DNA of 64,000 nt from Balaenoptera acutorostrata (GCF_949987535.1 NC_080080.1:57386668-57450667); one strand, 5' to 3'; shown: positions 45,601 to 60,129, counted from the stretch's first letter. The notes: generated by a model not told the origin, from the sequence alone. Made by a program: numbers and translations.

Positions 45601-46862
45601 TAGTCTGGGCAATGAATATTTTGGATATGACCCAGAAAGCACAGGAAACAATAGCAAAAATACAAATATGAGATTATATAAAACTATAAAGTTTCTGTAC
45701 AGCAAAGGAAACAATCAACAGAGCGAAGAGACACACTATGAAATGGAAGAAAATATTTGTAAAGCATACATTTGATATGGGGCTAATATACAAAATAAAC
45801 AAGGAACTTAACTCAATAGCAAAAAAAACCCAAATAACCCATTTAAAAAATGGGCAAAGGACCTGAAAAGACATTTCTCTAAAGGAGATATAAAATGTCC
45901 AACAGGTATATGAAAAGCCGCTCAGCATCACTAATCATCAGAGATATGCAAATCAAAACCACAATGAGATATCCCCTCAAACATGTTAAGATGGCTTTAT
46001 CAAAGACAAGACATAAATGTTAGCAAGGATGTGGGGAAAAGGGAAGCTCTGTGCAATGTTCATAAGAATGTAAATTGGCACAGCTATTATCAAAAACAGT
46101 ATGAAAGTTCCTCAAAAAAATTAAAAATAGAACTACCATATCACCCAGCAATCCCAATTCTGGGCAAATATCCAAAGGAAATAAAATTAGTATCTCAAAG
46201 AAATATTTGCACTCTTATGTTCCTTGCAGCATGACTCACAATAGCCAAACTCTATGAACAACCTAGTGTCCACAGATGGGTGAATGGATATTTTTAAATA
46301 TGATGTATACAATGAAATATTATTCAGCCTTAAAAAATAAAAAAGATGGAAAGTCTGTCATTTGCAACAACATAGATGAACTTGGAGGACATTACACTAG
46401 GTTAAGTAAGCCAGATGCCAGAAGACGAATACTGCATGATTTCACTTATATGTGGAATCTAAAAATGTCAAACTCACAAAAATGGACAGTAGAATGGTGG
46501 TTGCCAGGGCCTAGAAGCTGGGGAAAATGGGAAGATGTTGGTCAAAGACTACAAAATTTCAGTTATGCAGGATGAATAAATTCTGGAAATCCTAACGTGC
46601 AGCATGGTGACTATAGTTAACGATACTGTATTATATACTTGACATTTGCTAAGAGAATAGATCTTAAGTGTTCTCAACACACACACACACACAAAAAGTA
46701 ATAATAAGGGTATCTATGTGAAGTGATGGATATGTTAATTAGCTCGATTGTGGTAATCATTTCACAAACTATACATATATTAAAACATTACATTGTATAT
46801 CTTAAGTATATACAATTTTTATTTATCAAGTATACCTCAACAAAGGTTGGGGGAAAAAAACA
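42652..46862 (+). mobile_element. Old L1 (L1MA/MB-like) with 5' UTR and ORF2, no ORF1 recognised
   Basis: The left 400 bp match an old L1 5' UTR (GTGACATCAACAAGACCG, AACACTGATTTTAACAAACA, GATGCATCAAAGAGGATAAG). The ORF1-ORF2 spacer appears at about 43290. ORF2 begins near 43590 with TTTAAATGTAAATGGATTAA. The endonuclease part breaks near 43865 and joins reverse transcriptase sequence. The frame at 44504-44818 keeps [13 protein letters not shown] and the catalytic block LSLLADDM, where the usual F before ADD is L. The C-terminal frames (45983-46575) carry [16 protein letters not shown]. The 3' UTR has a CA run near 46676 and ends at TATACCTCAACAAAGG with a short A tail. Many stops make it dead. 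Confidence 0.92.
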
Positions 46863-47499
46863 ATATGTAAAAAATTCTTTGGAACCAATAAAAAGGCTGA
46901 GATAATAATGGAAAAAAGCAAAAGAACCTACGAGGCACTTCTAAAATAATAGTATGTTCAAATGGCCAACAAAATATTTTTACTAGGGTGCATTCAATGT
47001 ATATTCTTATAGAAATAAACATGATGAAGCATGCCCCAAAAGGGAATATTTGGAAACTGCATAGCCAAACATTTTTATTTTCCTACATCCCCAAAGAAAC
47101 GAATAAAATTAAAAGGAAATTAACTGACACATTTTATGAAGGCTTCTAAATGTTCAATTAATCTACCGGGCAAAGGCAAATAGGAATAGGCAAATCAGAT
47201 TTAGTGAGTTGATTTTCCACATGGAGTCAAGGTTAATTTATTCACTTATTTCTCAGGTTACATAGGCACTTAAGTACTCAAAGAACTTTAAACTTGCAAT
47301 ATTTCTATAGGTAATATTAACCCATAAAGTTTTATTATTTCTACAACATTGAGTAAGGTCTCATACATAGCAACTTAAATTGAGACTCTGCCATCAAGAA
47401 ATCTATAAGAAGCAAGATGGACTACCATATAAAAGAACAAACAAGCACATAGGTTATTATGTGTACATGTCTTATGAATACTAGTATCAATAATTAGTA
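46863..47499. other. Unique sequence
   Basis: I recognise no repeat or gene. Confidence 0.5.
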
Positions 47500-47640
47500 G
47501 AAATAAAAAATAATAGCTTAGTATTTTACAGTTATAAAGCACTTTTCTAATATATGTGTTATATATTTCTCAGAATAACACTCTGAAATAAGATTTTATC
47601 CCCATTTCATAGGTAAAGAAACTGACACTGATCCTGATTG
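47500..47640 (-). mobile_element. Antisense MIR
   Basis: CACTTTTCTAATATATGTG, TATCCCCATTTCATAGGTAA and AGAAACTGACACTGATCC follow antisense MIR order. Confidence 0.65.
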
Positions 47641-48360
47641 GGTATGTATTTATTTTCTTACTAGTGGCACATACTGAGCATTCCTGAATGTTCCTTCATT
47701 CTCCTTAGTTTTAATAGAACCACTCAAAGCTTAGCAAGGCACAAGGCACCCAGGCTAGAGACTATATTTCCATTTGAGTAAGTTTTGGCCACCAGGTAGT
47801 GAGTGGAATTGAGCTGTACAACCTCCAGATCACATCTTTAAAGTCCATATCCTTCTTACACCCTCTCTCCTTCTGCAGGCTGCAAGGCAGATGTGGTGCC
47901 GGATTCAATCTTTGGAGGAGGACAGCACCGTAGGAGATAATGGACCAATGAGATGGAAGGATGTTGCCCCTGGAGGATCTCCTGGAGCAGAGCTACTTCC
48001 CTACCTGTACCATACATTTACATGTGTGTAATGTTACATGAGAGAAACACAAATCCCTATCCTATGTTACTTAAGTCCTGTACTTTAGGTATCTCTCTTT
48101 CAATCCCTCTGTCTCTTTTCTCTGTCTCTCTGTCTCTCTCATCTCTATCTCCATCTCCATCTCCATCTCTATTTCTCTTATCATTATTTTAGCCTGAACC
48201 TTACCAATCCATTACTGAATGAGTTAGAGATCGCATGGTTAAAGATGGAGCAAGATCTTGATCCTTAATCCTGACTCCTGAGCCAATACCCTTCCCATTT
48301 ACTTTAGGTAAATAAACTCTTGGCATAATAAGCAAGCATTACTGCAAAAAAAAAAAATGT
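47641..48360. other. Old repeat-like sequence, CT-rich tract and MIR trace
   Basis: At 47690-48060 words such as GCCACCAGGTAGTGAG and GAGAGAAACACAAATCCC suggest an old LTR or L1 3' end that I cannot name. A CT/CATCTC-rich run lies at 48085-48178. At 48215-48300 AAGATGGAGCAAGATCTTG and TCCTGACTCCTGAGCC look like an antisense MIR 5' part. An AATAAA at about 48309 and an A12 run near 48345 follow but show no clear mRNA context. Confidence 0.4.
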
Positions 48361-50247
<1,887 letters not shown>

Positions 50248-52620
50248 AGGAGATCAAGATGGCAGAGTAGGGCACAGAACTCTCCTTCTCCCCTGAACGT
50301 ATCAAAAATACATCTACATGTGGAACAATTCTCACTGAAAATTAACTGGAGCCTGGCAGAAAGAATCCTGAACAACAAAAGCTGTAAGAAAGAGCCACAT
50401 GGAATTGGGTAGGAAGGGAAGAGAAGCGATCTGCTTGGGACCTGTGCCCCTGGGAGGGGACTCAGAAGAGGAGGGAGATTACACGGGTGGTCCTCCCTGA
50501 GGAGTGAGCAGTTCGAGCCACATACTGGGGACCCCAGCCCCGGGGCCCAACACCAGGAAGACAAATCAGCTTGGCTGGTTGGAGCGCCGGTGGGAAGCCT
50601 GGGCTCCGCTACTGAGGAGTGCACACACACTTGTTTACTCCCAGAACAGGGCAGAGCGGGAGGACTGAAACGCCACTGGTCGCTGGTCAGTTTCCTGCAG
50701 CTGCCCTGCCGTGTGCCCCAGCCTCAGCAGAGCGACCGCTCTGGCCCTGTTTGCCTCACAACATAACGCCACACTGGGGTGAGGGGTCTCGGCCAAGGGG
50801 AGAGCTCAACTGTGAGGGACACAGGCAGCTCAGACCCAAAGTGGCATCTGCGCAGGGCAGGGACAGCTGTTACTGGCACTTATACAGGCAGCACATCAGA
50901 AGCAGACTGCCACAGCCTGCACCCAGACCCATGCTGAGCACCCACACCAGCCCCCCTTGCTCCAGCACTATTTATTCCCCTCTGGGTGAGGGTGCTGATG
51001 CTGGGAGAAGGGAGAGCACATACTTAAAGGGAATGGAGTCAGCTCAGACCGGATCCTCTGGGCTTCTGCTCCAGCAACCTGGGGCCCAAGCATGCCCCTG
51101 ATAGGGTGGTGACAGCTACTGAGCAGAGGAAAAGCCCTCACCTGGCTCTGGCCTTAGCCCCTCCATCTCCAGTCCCGCCTCCTACCACAGTGATAACTGC
51201 CAGCACTCTGAGGAAAGACGTGAATTTTATTCACATCAGATCCAGCTCTGCCACCATAGCCACTGGGCAGGAACAGACTGTATAGGGATGCTCCTATACG
51301 AGGACATCCTTCAAGACCTCAATAGGTAACTGTTTCACCTAATTTCATAAGAGACAAAGATAAGCAAAATAAGAAGACAAAGGAATTTGCTTCAATTGAA
51401 AGAGCAAGAGAAACTCCCTGAGGAAACAGCTAAGGAAAAAGAAATAAACAATTTACCAATTTACCAAAGAATTCAAAGCATTAGTAATAAGAATGCTAAC
51501 TGACTCAGGGAAAAGGATAAAGGAACACAGTGAGAATTTTAACAAGGCATTAGAAATATAGAAAAGAAACAGAACTGAAGAATATAATAACTGAAATAAA
51601 AAACACACTAGAAGGAATTAACAGCAGACTAGGTGATACAGAAGAACACACAAGTGGTCCTGAAGATAGAATAATGGAAATCACCCAATCTGAGCAGCAA
51701 AAAAATTTTTTTTTAATGAGAAAAGTTTAAGGAAGCTCTGGGACAACATCAGGCATACCAACGTTTGCATTATATGGGTCCCAGAAGGAGAAGAGAAAGG
51801 GGTCAAAATGTATTTTATGAAATTAAGGATTAAAACTTCCCAAATCTGAAGAAGGAAACAGATATCCAAGTACAGGAAGAACAGAGGGTCCCAAACAAGA
51901 ATCACACCAAGACATACCATAATTAAAACGGCAAAAGTTAAAGTGAGAATTCTAAAGGCAGCAAGAGAAAACAAAGAAACATATACAAAGGAACACCCCA
52001 TAAGGCTATCAGCTGATTTTTCTGCATAAACTTTGCAGGCCAGATGGGACTGGCATGACACATTTAAAGTGCTGAAAGGGAAAACCTGCAACCTGGGATA
52101 CTTTACTCAGTAAGGTTATCATTTAGAATTGAAGGAGAGATAGAGAACTTCTCAGACAAGCAAAAACGAAAAGAGTTCATCAATACTACACCTACCCTAA
52201 AAAAAAAATGTTAAAAAGTCTTCTTCTCTAAGTGGAAAAGAAAAGGCTATAACAAGAAGTGAGAATATAGTGGGAAAGGAAAAAATCCCACTAGTAAAGG
52301 TGAATATATAGTAAAGGCTGAGGATCAACCACTTGAATAAGATAGTATGAAGAATAAAAGACAAAAAAATTATAAAATCCACTATAACTACAGTAATTAG
52401 TAAAGGGATAAACATGAAGATGTAAAATACAACATCAAAAACACAAAATGTGGGGAAGGGGAGTAAAAATGCAGATCCTTTATTGATAGAATGTGTTTGA
52501 ACTTAAATGACTACCTGTTTAAAACAAATAGATATAATTATAGGTCAACATATATGAACCCCAAGGTAACCACACATCAAAAACCTACAATAGATACACA
52601 AAAACAAGAGAGAAAGCTTT
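50248..52620 (+). mobile_element. L1 5' half: 5' UTR, ORF1 remnant and spacer, no ORF2
   Basis: The segment starts AGATCAAGATGGCAGAGTAG, a typical L1 5' end containing a YY1-type word CAAGATGGC at 50255-50263, where YY1 sets transcription start in L1 promoters. The first kilobase is GC-rich, unlike its surroundings. From about 51420 come diverged ORF1-like words (AAAGAATTCAAAGCATTAGT, GGTCCCAGAAGGAGAAGAG, GGCTATCAGCTGATTTTTC, GTGCTGAAAGGGAAAACC). The ORF1-ORF2 spacer (ACAAAATGTGGGGAAGGGGA) lies near 52445 and the homology ends at about 52620. No long plus frame survives in ORF1. Frames of 128-160 codons in the 5' UTR are chance. Confidence 0.88.
50255..50263 (+). promoter_or_regulatory. YY1-type motif in L1 5' UTR
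   Basis: CAAGATGGC a few bases from the element's 5' end matches the YY1 site position in L1 promoters. Activity in this dead copy is unknown. Confidence 0.55.
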
Positions 52621-53610
52621 TGTGTACAAAAATATAATGACCTGTAACACATAAGTTTGTCATTTTCATTGAATTTTATACTTTGAGAAAATCACATTTG
52701 AAATAATATTCATTTTCAAGTCTTGCCCTTAATTTTGTCTCTTGGAAATGTAGCTTATAAGAAATCAAAGTTTACTGATTAGAACTATGGTGGCATTGGA
52801 CTGTATCAATTTAGCCAAGCTGGAACTACATTTCCTAGAATCCCCTTCTTGTATGGCTACAACTGAGATTGGCCACAATAGAAATTTGCATGGTATTTGA
52901 AAATGGAAGTGAGAAAGCAACACTTCTCTTCCCTTCTCTCCCCTTCCTTTCCCTCCCTCCCTTCCTCCCTTCTCTCCTTCCCTCCTTCCTTCTTTTTTTA
53001 ATCCCTTTTGAAGGTCAGTGTAAGGGTGTCAGGCAATACAGCAGCTCATGTACCTTATTGCTGATCTGCTAACAGCTCACCTTACCAGTAGGAGAGAGCA
53101 GGCCCACAGCATTTCCAGCTTCCAGGGGATTTCCTCTTTATGCTTCTCTACAAGCTGGGCCAGGTGTGTGTGTAGCTCTATGGCAAAGGGTGCCAGCTTC
53201 TATTGAAGGTCACCCACATCATCTCTTTGGGTTGGAGACGACAAGAGAAAGACTAGGTTCCAGTATGTCCCTGCTCTTATCCATTTCATGTTCTACTCTC
53301 CTTCCCAACAGCCAGCCTGGCTGACCCATAGCAACATGAGATCCAACACCAGACTCAAGAGTCCTTGGGTAGACATATCCATTAGGTCTCATAATTATAT
53401 AATAAATAATAATAAATCCTATAATAAATCCTTTATTCTATATCACTCATACTGGTTGTGGTTTTCTGACCAAACCTTGACAGTTGTCAACATTTTCTCA
53501 ATGTTGACTATTTACATTTCCATACCCAACAGCTGAACCTGAACATGCCTTTGTATTTTTCACTTCATCATCCTCCTTCTTCTAATAATGAAAACCACTT
53601 ATTTAAAGGT
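52621..53610. other. Old repeat-like sequence around a pyrimidine tract
   Basis: A CCTT/CCTCC-rich pyrimidine tract lies at 52919-52997. GGAACTACATTTCCTAGAAT to its left, and TGACCCATAGCAACATGAG with TAAATCCTTTATTC to its right, resemble an old LTR or L1-type 3' end that I cannot name. Confidence 0.4.
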
Positions 53611-53690
53611 AAGTGTATTATTGCCAGTCCCTGGCATACAGTAAGGGCTTTATTGGCATTAAGTAGCTATTATTATTGTATGCCACAAAT
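53610..53690 (+). mobile_element. MIR/L2 3' end trace
   Basis: CCTGGCATACAGTAAGGGCT followed by AAGTAGCTATTATTATTG resembles the 3' end of MIR. Confidence 0.5.
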
Positions 53691-54544
53691 TCAGATAAAG
53701 CACCAGTGAGCAAAAGACCAAAGCTCCTTCTAGCTAGTGTGCTGCATTTATGACATCCTTTCCATTAATTTCTGTCACAACAATTCACAAGTGGCCACAG
53801 CATAAATTCTAATGTGCCCTGTTCTTGCTAGGAATTCCTGCAATGCACTCTAATATTTTCTATTCTTTCTATTTGATTTTATTAACATGCTGCCCACATA
53901 ACTCTTCCTCTAGGGAATCTTTTTTTTTTTTTTTTTTTTTTTGAGCTTCTTGAATTAGGCCTGGAAGCCTGAAACAATTTAGATGGGAATGCTAGGGAGA
54001 GTTACAATGAATTGCTCAAATTAATCAGTTTCTGCCTCTGGAGCTATGATAAGTTCCCCAAAGTGCACACTGCTATATAATGGGGGAGGAGTGGTATGGA
54101 TGTTGAGAAGACCTCGCCAATATCTACTATTTTCCATATATTATCACATACCTATGAGTAAACACTTTGGGAAATTCTCTTTTTCTGAACCTTGGTCCTT
54201 AACATTATTTAACTCCCATAACATGGGTTATGACATATTTTAATAAAATCTCCTAATATTGTGCCAGCTTCTACCCCAAAATGCTGCTCATAATCTACTA
54301 AGTTGACTTCATGACCTATTAAGTTATAATTTATAGCTTACAAAACCCTGTATTTCCTACAATAGCTGAGCCATCATTTCATGCCTGCTCTTGGATCAGC
54401 CTTTCCAAAAAAAAAAAAAAAATGAAGAGGTCAGGATCACCTTCTAGCATACTCTTCTGTCCCTTCCTGACTGTCACCCACTGCAGTACTTCCATCAGTG
54501 CCTAGTGTTTTTATTTTTTCTTTCCCTCGTTCCCTAACATCACA
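53691..54544. other. Unique with T23 and A16-like homopolymers and a hAT-like trace
   Basis: A T23 run lies at 53920-53942 and an A run of about 15 ends near 54421. At 54255-54400 GACTTCATGACCTATTAAG hints at a hAT relic. No gene is seen. Confidence 0.4.
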
Positions 54545-54790
54545 GTGTAGCATTTAAGAGCACAAATACTGGAATCAGAGACCTGAATTAGAGCCTCAGT
54601 ATTGCCTCTCATTATTTCTCTGGCCTTGAACAATATTATTTACCTCTTTGAGCCTCAGTTTTCCCTACCTGCAAAAATGGGAATAATATAATTAACACAT
54701 TCATAATATTAAAGTGAAGACCAATTGAGATAAGACACGAATACCTGGAACATGATAAAGTACTCAATACAAATTAGCCATGATTATTGC
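54545..54790 (+). mobile_element. MIR SINE, near full length
   Basis: GTGTAGCATTTAAGAGCACA, ACTGGAATCAGAGACCTG, CTTTGAGCCTCAGTTTTCCC, GCAAAAATGGGAATAATAT and GATAAAGTACTCAATACAAA cover the MIR head, core and 3' part in order. Confidence 0.9.
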
Positions 54791-56690
54791 TCTAAAAGCT
54801 AACTCACATAATGTAATAAGCTAATTGCTCATTTTTATAAAAGACTACTTAATGTTTTCAGTTCCAGGGTACTAGATGTCAAAAACTAAAGCAAGTAACT
54901 CCTAACTATAGAATGTCAAAGATTAGTCAACTGATAAAGAAGGATTTTTTATGACCAAAGAGTGCTTTTCATATGCCCTCAAGTCACATTACAGATAGCT
55001 ATATACTTGACCCCATTCTTGCTAAAAAGAAGGAAGAAAAAAGAAAGCAAAAAGCAGATTTTCTTTTTTTAAAGAGCACTAGCAAAATTTCTCTTTGTCT
55101 CTGAGGTAGCCTGGAAATATTTCAGAATTAGACCCAAGGATGTAAATTATCTGTCTTTCTCCTTCTAAGACTAATATTTTAAAAAAGCAAATCTTAAGAA
55201 ATGATTATACATTGTACTCTTTTGGAAAACAAGTAAGTCAAGGAGTGAATTTTAGCTGAATGAAAACTGTTTTTAGATTTATTAACAATATGCATGACCC
55301 CCCAACCCTTCCCAAATGAATCTTCCAATTTGTCACATGCTATTTTATACTTTTGTTGAAATCTATTTATGCATTCACATTACTTATTCACAGCCAGGAG
55401 ATCAGAGCCCTAAAACAAAAATCATGTCAAACGCTGCCAACAGAATGTGAAAAGGCTGTAAAATTACCCATCCATAGTTATGAAGCTGTTATTAACCCTA
55501 TGGCAACAGGCGAATTTAGAGAAGTTATTTAAAGTTGTCATTCAGAGAGTTTTAGCACACCATTGTGGTCCCATATTTTCCACATCCATTACATTTGATT
55601 TATAAGTTTTTGCTTTTGTAATGCCTAACATTTGACCATTAGTTGTATGGCTTTTTGCAGTTGGTTGTAACTAAATAGAAGTTATATGTTGTATTTTGAC
55701 AATAAATGCATGGTGTAGATTTATGTTCTTGTGTTCAATGTTACTCTGTTCTGAATACTCAGTTTCCCAAAAATCAACTTCAGTGGCCTCAGCTGCTACC
55801 CATGAGCTTGATTTGGTGCTAAACAGAGGCACTTTCAGCTAGGGGACATGGGAGCATGAGTGAAAGAGGAAAAGCTGAATAACTCTAGAGACAAAAAAAA
55901 AGAGAGAGACAGGATTTGATCCCTTGGGTTTTTCCTTTCTTTCACTGTTTTGATATTGGAGTATCTTATGAGTGAATTGAATTTCAGTAAGATAATCAGC
56001 TATGAATTCACTCTTAATTCTTTCAATTTACTGTTATAATATATCATTCTTTAAATTTATGCTTCATAACTGAATTGAAATGGTTAAAGAAGACCTAACT
56101 TATGACTGGGATACAATGGGAGCAAGAAAAGAATCAAAATGTAACTTTGTATATCTGTCTAATTATAGATGAACTTTTTTGTATAATTGATTGTGTTTTG
56201 AGATGAGCTTATTAGCTTATGCTAAAAAAAAATCCATCCCATTACATTCTGATTATTGTTTCTTCCAATATACTTGTTAAAACACTATTCAATCTTTCTT
56301 AATGGATTAAAATTAAGCTGACGTGAATAACAAAAAGAAGCCAAATGCAGAGATGTAGGAGGGCAATCACTACTAAATAATTTGTATCTTCAACAATAAC
56401 AACTCGTAAAAATGTTTTCACAATTTACCATGTTTTCACAGTAACCCGTGTAAGAGTACAAAACAATTTTACAAAGCTCAAAACCAAGGGAAATTAAACA
56501 ATATATTATTTATCATATATACAATGGTTATAAAACTTTACTTTTAAAAAGCAAATGAATGATACACATCTATTTATAACCAAATAGAAAGTAGAAACAG
56601 AAATCTGAATAGTGATTGCCATGGAGGGCAGAGATGTAAGATAAAGGAAGAACACAAAGAAAGATGAAGACTATTGCTGGTGTTCTAGGA
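54791..56690. other. Repeat-poor unique sequence
   Basis: I recognise no repeat or gene in almost 1.9 kb. The part around 55340-55730 is free of low-complexity sequence and could hold a conserved non-coding element, which only a multi-species alignment could show. Confidence 0.45.
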
Positions 56691-56894
56691 CAGGGGTTGG
56701 CAAACTTAGGCCCACAGGCCAAATCCCATTGCAACCTGTTGGGAAAATAAAGATTTTCCATTTTTTTACATATTGTCAGTGGATGCTTTGTACTACAGCA
56801 GCAGAGTTGAGAAGTTGCAAAAGAGACTATATGGTCTGCAAATCATTAAATATTTACTATCTGGCTCTTTACAGAAAAATTTTGCTGGATCCTG
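56691..56894 (+). mobile_element. hAT-type non-autonomous DNA transposon, copy B
   Basis: The left end CAGGGGTTGGCAAACTTAGG and the right end CAGAAAAATTTTGCTGGATC then CTG form the inverted ends. GCCCACAGGCCAAATCCC and GTTGAGAAGTTGCAAAAGAG lie between. It is the same family as 12374-12592, in the opposite orientation. Confidence 0.85.
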
Positions 56895-57416
56895 ACCTAG
56901 CCTGTAAAAGAAGGCTTCTATTAACTATTATTCACACGTGGAATGATAGGTTTTACTAACCCCTTCATTCTCTTCAAGCTTACCTATCTTCATCCCTGAT
57001 GAAAAATGGTTCATTCAGCACAAAATTACATATAAGCAGTGGAAGGATGCGCAATTGATATTGAAAAGGCCAAGTTGTGTTTGTTTTATAGGTTCTCCAA
57101 TCTGAAGAAAGTAAGAATCCAACATATTCTTTTTAGCATGGAACCAGGAAAGTGTTCTCAGTTTTGACTACAACAGAATTATGGAATAAGTTTTTAGCCA
57201 CACATTGAGGCTGACTGTATATATACCAAAAGAGAGCTTGATGGAAATAGAACTTGAAGGTATAGACGTGAAGGAATGATTTTACACCATCTTCTAGACT
57301 CCAATTAACTTTTTGATTAGATACAAGTTAAAGTACAGTTGTTCTTTTTAGTGATTAACTGTCCTTATACACCATTCCAGAAAGTGCAGATCATAAGAAC
57401 AAGGTTAAATAAAGAC
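56895..57416. other. Unique sequence
   Basis: I recognise no repeat or gene. Confidence 0.5.
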
Positions 57417-57623
57417 CAGTGGTTTTCAACCAGGGGTGATTTTGACACCTTCCCACCCCTCACATGGAACATTCAGCAATATCTGGGAACTTTCCACTTG
57501 GTTGTCACCACCAAGGTATCTAGTGAGTAGAGGTCAAGGATGCTGTGAAATATCCTAGAATGCACAAGGTAGCCCAGAACAAGAAAGCCTCAAATGTCAA
57601 TTGGGCCAAGGCTGAAAGACCCT
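57417..57623 (+). mobile_element. hAT-like non-autonomous DNA transposon relic
   Basis: CAGTGGTTTTCAACCAGGGG at the left and GGCCAAGGCTGAAAGACCCT at the right are the inverted ends. GGAACATTCAGCAATATCTG, GGTTGTCACCACCAAG, ATCTAGTGAGTAGAGG and CAAATGTCAATTGGGCC lie between in the order of a common mammalian element. I do not assign the family number. Confidence 0.8.
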
Positions 57624-59069
57624 AATATGTATTCTTGGATTGTGTCTGTTGACAATTAGAGTCAAGATTCTGATGGTGAGGCCAAATTCAAGGTAAGTGA
57701 CACCCATTACAAAATTCCTTCTGGATCTGATCCATGTGATGCACACACAGACACACAAGCAAGCACATCCTACACACTCTAATACATACATTCTACATAA
57801 TGAGAAAACTTGAGGCATTCTCCATGATTCAAACTTCTTGGGTATATATATTTTTCAAATCAAAAATATTGTTTAGTCTGAATTACCCATAGAGATTGCC
57901 TAAGTTCTTTAGTTTATTCTGCACACAAGGAGACAGCACATAGATATAATTTTTTTTCATTATACTATTGCTTATACTTTATCATTTCATACAGATAATT
58001 GACCATCTTTCAACAATATGAATTGTCAAAGAACACTTTTGTGAGGTATTTCATTTGTTATGCAGCTTTGAGCAGCCTGTCAGCATCTGCACATGCCTTA
58101 ATCCACGTCCAAATGATATTATTGAGCACTCTTTTTAAAGAGTGTCTGGAAAATTACATGTCATGAACTTCAACAGTCTGGCTGTCACCACCAGGAGGAA
58201 AAAAAATGATTTCAGCAAATGTTTCAGATGTATCCCAAAGAGGCAGTGAACATTTTCATTGAAATAAAGAATCTGTTCTATAACTAGTATTCCATAGATA
58301 AATATTTCCTTTTTAATTTTAGTGTATTAATGGGTATTTCTAATCTTCACAAGAAGATATGACAGCTTTGTTGTTCATTAAGTGTCTCATTAGTAGGCTC
58401 TGAAAAAGTAGGATTCTAAACAACCAAAATTAGAAAATGTTAATAGACAATTCTGAAACCTTTAAAATGCATGCTCTGATGTTCATAATCACAGCTAGCA
58501 TGTCCATCATTATTTATTTATAGATGTTGTTAGTAAAGATCTAGTAGAAACACTTATTAAGGAAATTGGAATAGTTTCTCTGCAAATGAATTAGCAATGT
58601 CTTATTCTGTGTGGTCTACTTTAAATGTTAAAATTATTAGGGTTTACGATGTGCCTTAATATTGTAAAGTTCATCAAGTGAAATATAAGACATTCTCAGA
58701 ATTAATTTTAATTAATTGCTCTATTCACGACTAACCTAGACAAAATTATGAAGCAGATAGTATGTACCCCAGCCTGCTTTCTGCCCAATATAGTTATAGG
58801 TTCAAGGGCCTCTTTTCATTGTTTTATTTTATTTTTAACTAACTCCATTCCTATTTGTCCAAGTTGTTTATGTTTCCAACAGTGCAATTGCCTTAGAAAC
58901 ATTTTGTGGTCCACTCTATCAGACAAAAACCACATCCACAAATCTAGCCAGAATGATCCCTTCTCTACCTTGAGTTGCCTCTGAAGCTGTTTTACGACCA
59001 CCATGCCCTTAAAAGTATTATTGTTTAAAAGCAATGATTTTCATGGCATGCTCTTCAGATTCTAAAGGC
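57624..59069. other. Repeat-poor unique sequence
   Basis: I recognise no repeat or gene. The block around 58030-58200 is free of low-complexity sequence and may merit a conservation check. The overlapping 78- and 72-codon frames at 58748-59034 lie on opposite strands and are not convincing. Confidence 0.45.
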
Positions 59070-60070
59070 ACGTTTTTCTTTTTGTGGGTCCACCTTAACC
59101 TTACATTTTACATAAAAGAGTAAAATACTAACTTTAAGTACAGTGTGAAAAGTTAATAATATATATTGTAATTCCTAGAACAAACATTTAAAAAGTAATT
59201 CAGGAAGGTATGGCCAAAATGCCAATAACTAAATTAAAAATGGAATTTTAAAAAGTATTTGATTAATCAAAAACTGCAAGAAAGGAAGAGCAGAGGAACC
59301 AAAACAGAGGTGGCAAAGAGAAAACAAATTAAGAATTGATAGAATAAATCCAACAAAACCAATAATTACATTAAATGTTAATGGACTACACGTCCAATTA
59401 ACAGAACTAAATTGTCAAATAGGATTTTTTTTAAAAAAAGCAAAGCCCAACTACATGCTGGCTCTTGCATACATGAACTTTAAAAATAAAGAACAGATGA
59501 ACGTAAAGTAAATAGATGGGAAACATACCAGGCCAACAGTAAGCATGAAAAGCCTGAGGTAATGTTATATTAACATCAGACAAAATATATTTCACGACAA
59601 AGGGTATCCTATGACCTGAGTGATAATGAAAATACAATCTATAAAATATGTGGGATGCAAATGAAACCATGCATATAGGGAAATGTTTAACTTTAAGTGC
59701 TTATAATAGAAAATGGAAAAGATTTGAATCTAATGGCTTAAACTTCCACTAGAAGAAACTAGAAAAAGAATAGTAAACCAAGAATAAAAAGAAGGCGAAA
59801 AAAAAAACCAAAAGTAAGGGTAGAAATCAAAGAAACAGGAAACTGACAATTGAGAAAACTTAAAATGCCAAAAATTGTTTGAAAAGATCAACGAAGTTTA
59901 TCAACCGCTGGCTATACTGATCCAGAAAAAGAGAGAGAGAATGCAAATTACCAATATCAGTTTTGAAAGAGGTGTTGTCACTACAGATCTAAAAGACATT
60001 AAAAGGATGGAAAATAAGGAAATATCTTGAATAAACGAATGTCAACAATTTGGACTACCTGATAATAATA
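59070..60070 (+). mobile_element. Old L1M-type fragment: spacer and ORF2 N-terminal part
   Basis: TACTAACTTTAAGTACAGTG and TAATTCCTAGAACAAAC match an old L1 ORF1-ORF2 spacer. TTACATTAAATGTTAATGG, GCCCAACTACATGCTGGCTC and TATATTAACATCAGACAAA match the endonuclease region. After a deletion, TGTTTGAAAAGATCAACGAA and CCGCTGGCTATACTGATCC follow from the endonuclease-to-RT region. There is no 3' end. It is strongly degraded. Confidence 0.85.
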
Positions 60071-60129
60071 TCTACTGTGAGAAGCTGTTGAAAAAGAATA
60101 ATGTTTATAAAGAGAATGTATATTAAATG

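Noticed and set aside
48309..48356. AATAAA followed by an A12 run, like an mRNA end
   Set aside because: The upstream sequence looks like an antisense MIR and shows no stop codon or UTR context as at 31615. The spacing of about 35 bases is also too long.
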